Below, in pieces: positions 49,668 to 51,505 of a DNA stretch of 51,505 nucleotides (its first letter is position 1; the number at the start of each line of letters is the position of its first letter). Under the pieces are notes generated by a model. That model had not been told where the DNA came from and did no database searches. It was given only the letters and a program-made list of their open reading frames with translations. The stretch spans positions 1 to 51,505 of the forward strand of contig CALEYQ010000005.1 in NCBI GenBank assembly GCA_937924855.1, read 5' to 3'. This DNA is from an uncultured Bacteroidota bacterium. Lineage in GTDB: Bacteria; Bacteroidota; Bacteroidia; JADZBD01. Both the position numbers and the translations under genes were made by a program.

Positions 49668-50894
49668 TTATTGTTGGATAACCAATTTTCCTTTTTTGAT
49701 TATCCCTTCCCCGGAAACCAGTGAATAAAAGTATAATCCCTCACTAAGATAATTTGGACTAATAGGAATAATCTCGTCACCATTTCCGGCTTTGGCAAAT
49801 ACCATTTTTCCGGAGCTGTCGAATAAGTTGAATTCCCAATCCGTAACAATTTCTGAATTCATTTCAATTTTAATAAATTCAGAGGCAGGATTTGGGAAAA
49901 CGGTGACATTGGAAAAAGCGGTGTTAAGTTCGTTTATATTGCTGGGTGGGTTCATACCATAAACTAAAATGGTTCCTCCGTCGCCGCATATCCATCCTCT
50001 TGTATCAGATTTCATGGAAATGGATTTCAGATCCTCGCTGGTTCCGGAAGTTTCCTGGGTCCAGGTGATTCCGCCATCCACCGTTTTTAAAATAGTTCCG
50101 TTTCCGCCTACCGCCCAGCCTTTCAAAGTGCTGGTAAAGGCCACATCAAACAAGTCAACCTGGACACCGCTGATTTGCTGAACCCAGTTTGTTCCCCCAT
50201 TTAGGGTGCTTAGAATGGTTCCATTGGCTCCAACAGCCCAGCCATTCATATTGTTTACAAAGAAAACAGAGAATAACTGATCTAAAATGCCACTTGATTG
50301 CCGGGTCCAGTTGGTTCCCCCGTTGGTTGTTTTTAAAATAACAGCTGAGGTGTCAACTGTACCAACTACCCAGCCTTCATTCAGATTTACAAAATAAACT
50401 GAAAAAAGATCTTCGCCGGTTCCGGTATTTAAAGTTAGCCAGGTAGAACCCCAATTGGTTGACTTTGCTACATACCCGTTTTCCCCTGAAATCCAGCCTG
50501 TACTCGCGCTTACAAAACTTACATCAAATAGTTTTTCGGTAATGTTGGTATCTACACTCCATGTATTACCATCGTTTTGGGTTTTAAAGATTATTCCTTT
50601 TCCGTTGGGTTTGTCATGAACCCCAACTGCAATCAGGGTGCTTGGATTAAGGAAGGCACTCGACCTGATTTTTCCTTTAGTATAAGCCATATTTACGGTG
50701 CCCCAGTTAACCCCTGAAGAGGTGGTTTTTCTTGTGGTGGATAAGGTATCGCCAAATGAAAAACCACGGTAGGTGTCCAGAAAATTTATATTGGTTAAAT
50801 TTCTTGAGGTATTGGATGTTTGATTCCACCAGGATTGGGCCTGAGATGAAACCGAAACAACCAGACAAAATAGTAGGTAATGAATAGCTTTCAT
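49668..50894 (-). CDS. YCF48-like beta-propeller protein with T9SS sorting domain
   Basis: 408 aa. Signal peptide MKAIHYLLFCLVVSVSSQAQ. The propeller is built of BNR/YCF48-type blades of about 42 residues: VSFVSASTGWISGENGYVAK, VYFVNLNEGWVVGTVDTSAV, VFFVNNMNGWAVGANGTILS and VAFTSTLKGWAVGGNGTILK, each followed by a TxNGGxNW turn. Plant and cyanobacterial YCF48 assists photosystem assembly; in Bacteroidota the same fold is used in secreted proteins of other, unknown role. The C-terminal 75 residues have VFPNPASEFIKIEM, FNLFDSSGKMVFA and LSEGLYFYSLVSG, a T9SS type A domain. Confidence 0.88.
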   Translation of the reverse strand: MKAIHYLLFCLVVSVSSQAQSWWNQTSNTSRNLTNINFLDTYRGFSFGDTLSTTRKTTSSGVNWGTVNMAYTKGKIRSSAFLNPSTLIAVGVHDKPNGKGIIFKTQNDGNTWSVDTNITEKLFDVSFVSASTGWISGENGYVAKSTNWGSTWLTLNTGTGEDLFSVYFVNLNEGWVVGTVDTSAVILKTTNGGTNWTRQSSGILDQLFSVFFVNNMNGWAVGANGTILSTLNGGTNWVQQISGVQVDLFDVAFTSTLKGWAVGGNGTILKTVDGGITWTQETSGTSEDLKSISMKSDTRGWICGDGGTILVYGMNPPSNINELNTAFSNVTVFPNPASEFIKIEMNSEIVTDWEFNLFDSSGKMVFAKAGNGDEIIPISPNYLSEGLYFYSLVSGEGIIKKGKLVIQQ

Positions 50895-51006
50895 AAAATA
50901 TGTTTTTGAGGTTTGCTTACCTTAAAGAGGGTTGAACCAAAGAAAAGGTTGGAAAAAAAGATAATTTTTTTAGTAAAATGTCCGGAAAGCTTGTCAGCTG
51001 CCATGC

Positions 51007-51035
51007 TTGGGTTGTCGGATTATTGGATAATTTTG
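51007..51035 (+). promoter_or_regulatory. Promoter of the CtlX-like gene
   Basis: TTG (51007-51009), 18 nt, TAATTTTG (51028-51035), matching the Bacteroidota promoter. The -7 box ends 24 bp before the ATG at 51060. Confidence 0.55.
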
Positions 51036-51059
51036 GGATTTTCAATCAATACACTTTAA

Positions 51060-51505
51060 ATGCCCTCAGGTATTTTAATGGTAAGGCCTGCCAAAGCAGG
51101 ATTTAATGATCAGACCAGTCCCTCCAATGTCTTTCAGGGACAGGCATCAGGGTTTGAATTAAAGGATGTTCTTCGTGAGTTCGAACTTCTCGCCCGGCTG
51201 CTTTCTGAAGAAGGGGTTGAAGTACATATTCAGGATGCCCCGGCCGATTGCCCTTCGCCCGATGCCCATTTCCCCAATAACTGGATTTCTTTTCATCCCC
51301 AGGCCCTTGTGCTCTATCCTATGGAAAGCCCCCTCCGCAGAACGGAAGTAAACGAAGCCTTTGTCCAAAAATTTCTGACCGAAAATCCAGGCCTTAATCT
51401 TCTCGACCTCCGCTCGCATACCTCTCGCAATTTTTTTCTGGAAGGCACGGGAAGCCTGGTGTTCGATTACGATAAACGATTTGCTTATGAAGAGCTCAGC
51501 TTACG
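51060..51505 (+). CDS. CtlX-type citrulline hydrolase / arginine deiminase-related protein (3' end outside window)
   Basis: The first 148 codons of a guanidino-group-modifying enzyme. The N-terminus MPSGILMVRPAKAGFNDQTS has the RPAxxGFN motif. Then PDAHFPNNWISFHPQALVLY (catalytic-region Asp/Asn), PMESPLRRTEVNEAF, and EGTGSLVFDYDKRFAYEELS (Glu/Gly of the substrate loop) match CtlX-like proteins, which hydrolyse citrulline in Francisella; dimethylarginine hydrolases are related. The catalytic His and Cys would lie beyond the edge. ATG at 51060 is chosen over 51078 because the ILMVRPA start is conserved in the family. Confidence 0.85.
   Translation, partial: MPSGILMVRPAKAGFNDQTSPSNVFQGQASGFELKDVLREFELLARLLSEEGVEVHIQDAPADCPSPDAHFPNNWISFHPQALVLYPMESPLRRTEVNEAFVQKFLTENPGLNLLDLRSHTSRNFFLEGTGSLVFDYDKRFAYEELSL

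Overview
The window looks like chromosome from a Bacteroidota bacterium (Flavobacteriales/Sphingobacteriales-like). Supporting signs are several secreted proteins with a C-terminal type IX secretion (T9SS) sorting domain (the YPNP motif), TPR/PD40 envelope proteins, a HAEPLYID-type protein, a LolA-FtsK pair, promoters of the Bacteroidota type (TTTG, about 19 nt, TAnnTTTG) and an absence of strong Shine-Dalgarno sites. No rRNA, tRNA, CRISPR array, integrase or transposase was recognised.

Layout. 1-12.1 kb, mostly minus strand: a truncated giant envelope protein with a barrel-like N-terminus and about nine 95-residue repeats, a UbiD-type decarboxylase, a T9SS-exported M1 aminopeptidase, lolA, ftsK, a tiny lipoprotein, a HTH/coiled-coil protein and a thioredoxin-fold lipoprotein. 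12.2-20.5 kb, mostly plus strand: guaB, a TIGR02117/DUF2459 protein, an OmpA-domain protein, a TPR/PD40 protein, rhomboid protease, gmhB, a class IV aminotransferase, yqgE (minus) and pdxH. 20.5-28.5 kb, minus: envelope proteins, a TPR protein, a PAS-PP2C phosphatase, and a four-gene run of SPFH-GYF, double zinc-ribbon, small zinc-ribbon and DUF2130 proteins resembling the B. subtilis ydjG/ydjI membrane-stress pair. 28.5-33.0 kb, plus: an HI0933-type flavoprotein, a second TPR/PD40 protein and a cysteine desulfurase gene broken by an in-frame TAG.

33.0-38.1 kb is the most unusual part. Three copies of a 53-bp element (33128, 35219, 37297) each end exactly where an integron-like gene cassette begins. 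Each copy carries a Bacteroidota-type promoter with identical spacing. The cassettes carry a HEPN-motif protein, two small secreted proteins and a HigBA toxin-antitoxin pair. They end in attC-like inverted repeats whose outer arm is complementary to the first bases of the same cassette, as expected if each cassette was once a circle. No integrase is visible. I read this as a scattered integron-like system in which a portable promoter plus insertion site (Pc-attI-like) seeds short arrays at several nearby places.

38.2-46.7 kb: a DUF1428 protein, then a minus-strand run of a T9SS-exported CocE/S15-like hydrolase, an M13 metallopeptidase, an AddA-like helicase-nuclease and a VanX-like M15 dipeptidase. 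46.7-49.7 kb is AT-rich and decaying: an N-terminally truncated ORF, an intact Kelch-like T9SS protein, a degenerate tandem duplication and a small gene with an early in-frame TAA. The window ends with a YCF48-like T9SS protein (minus) and the start of a CtlX-type amidinohydrolase (plus).
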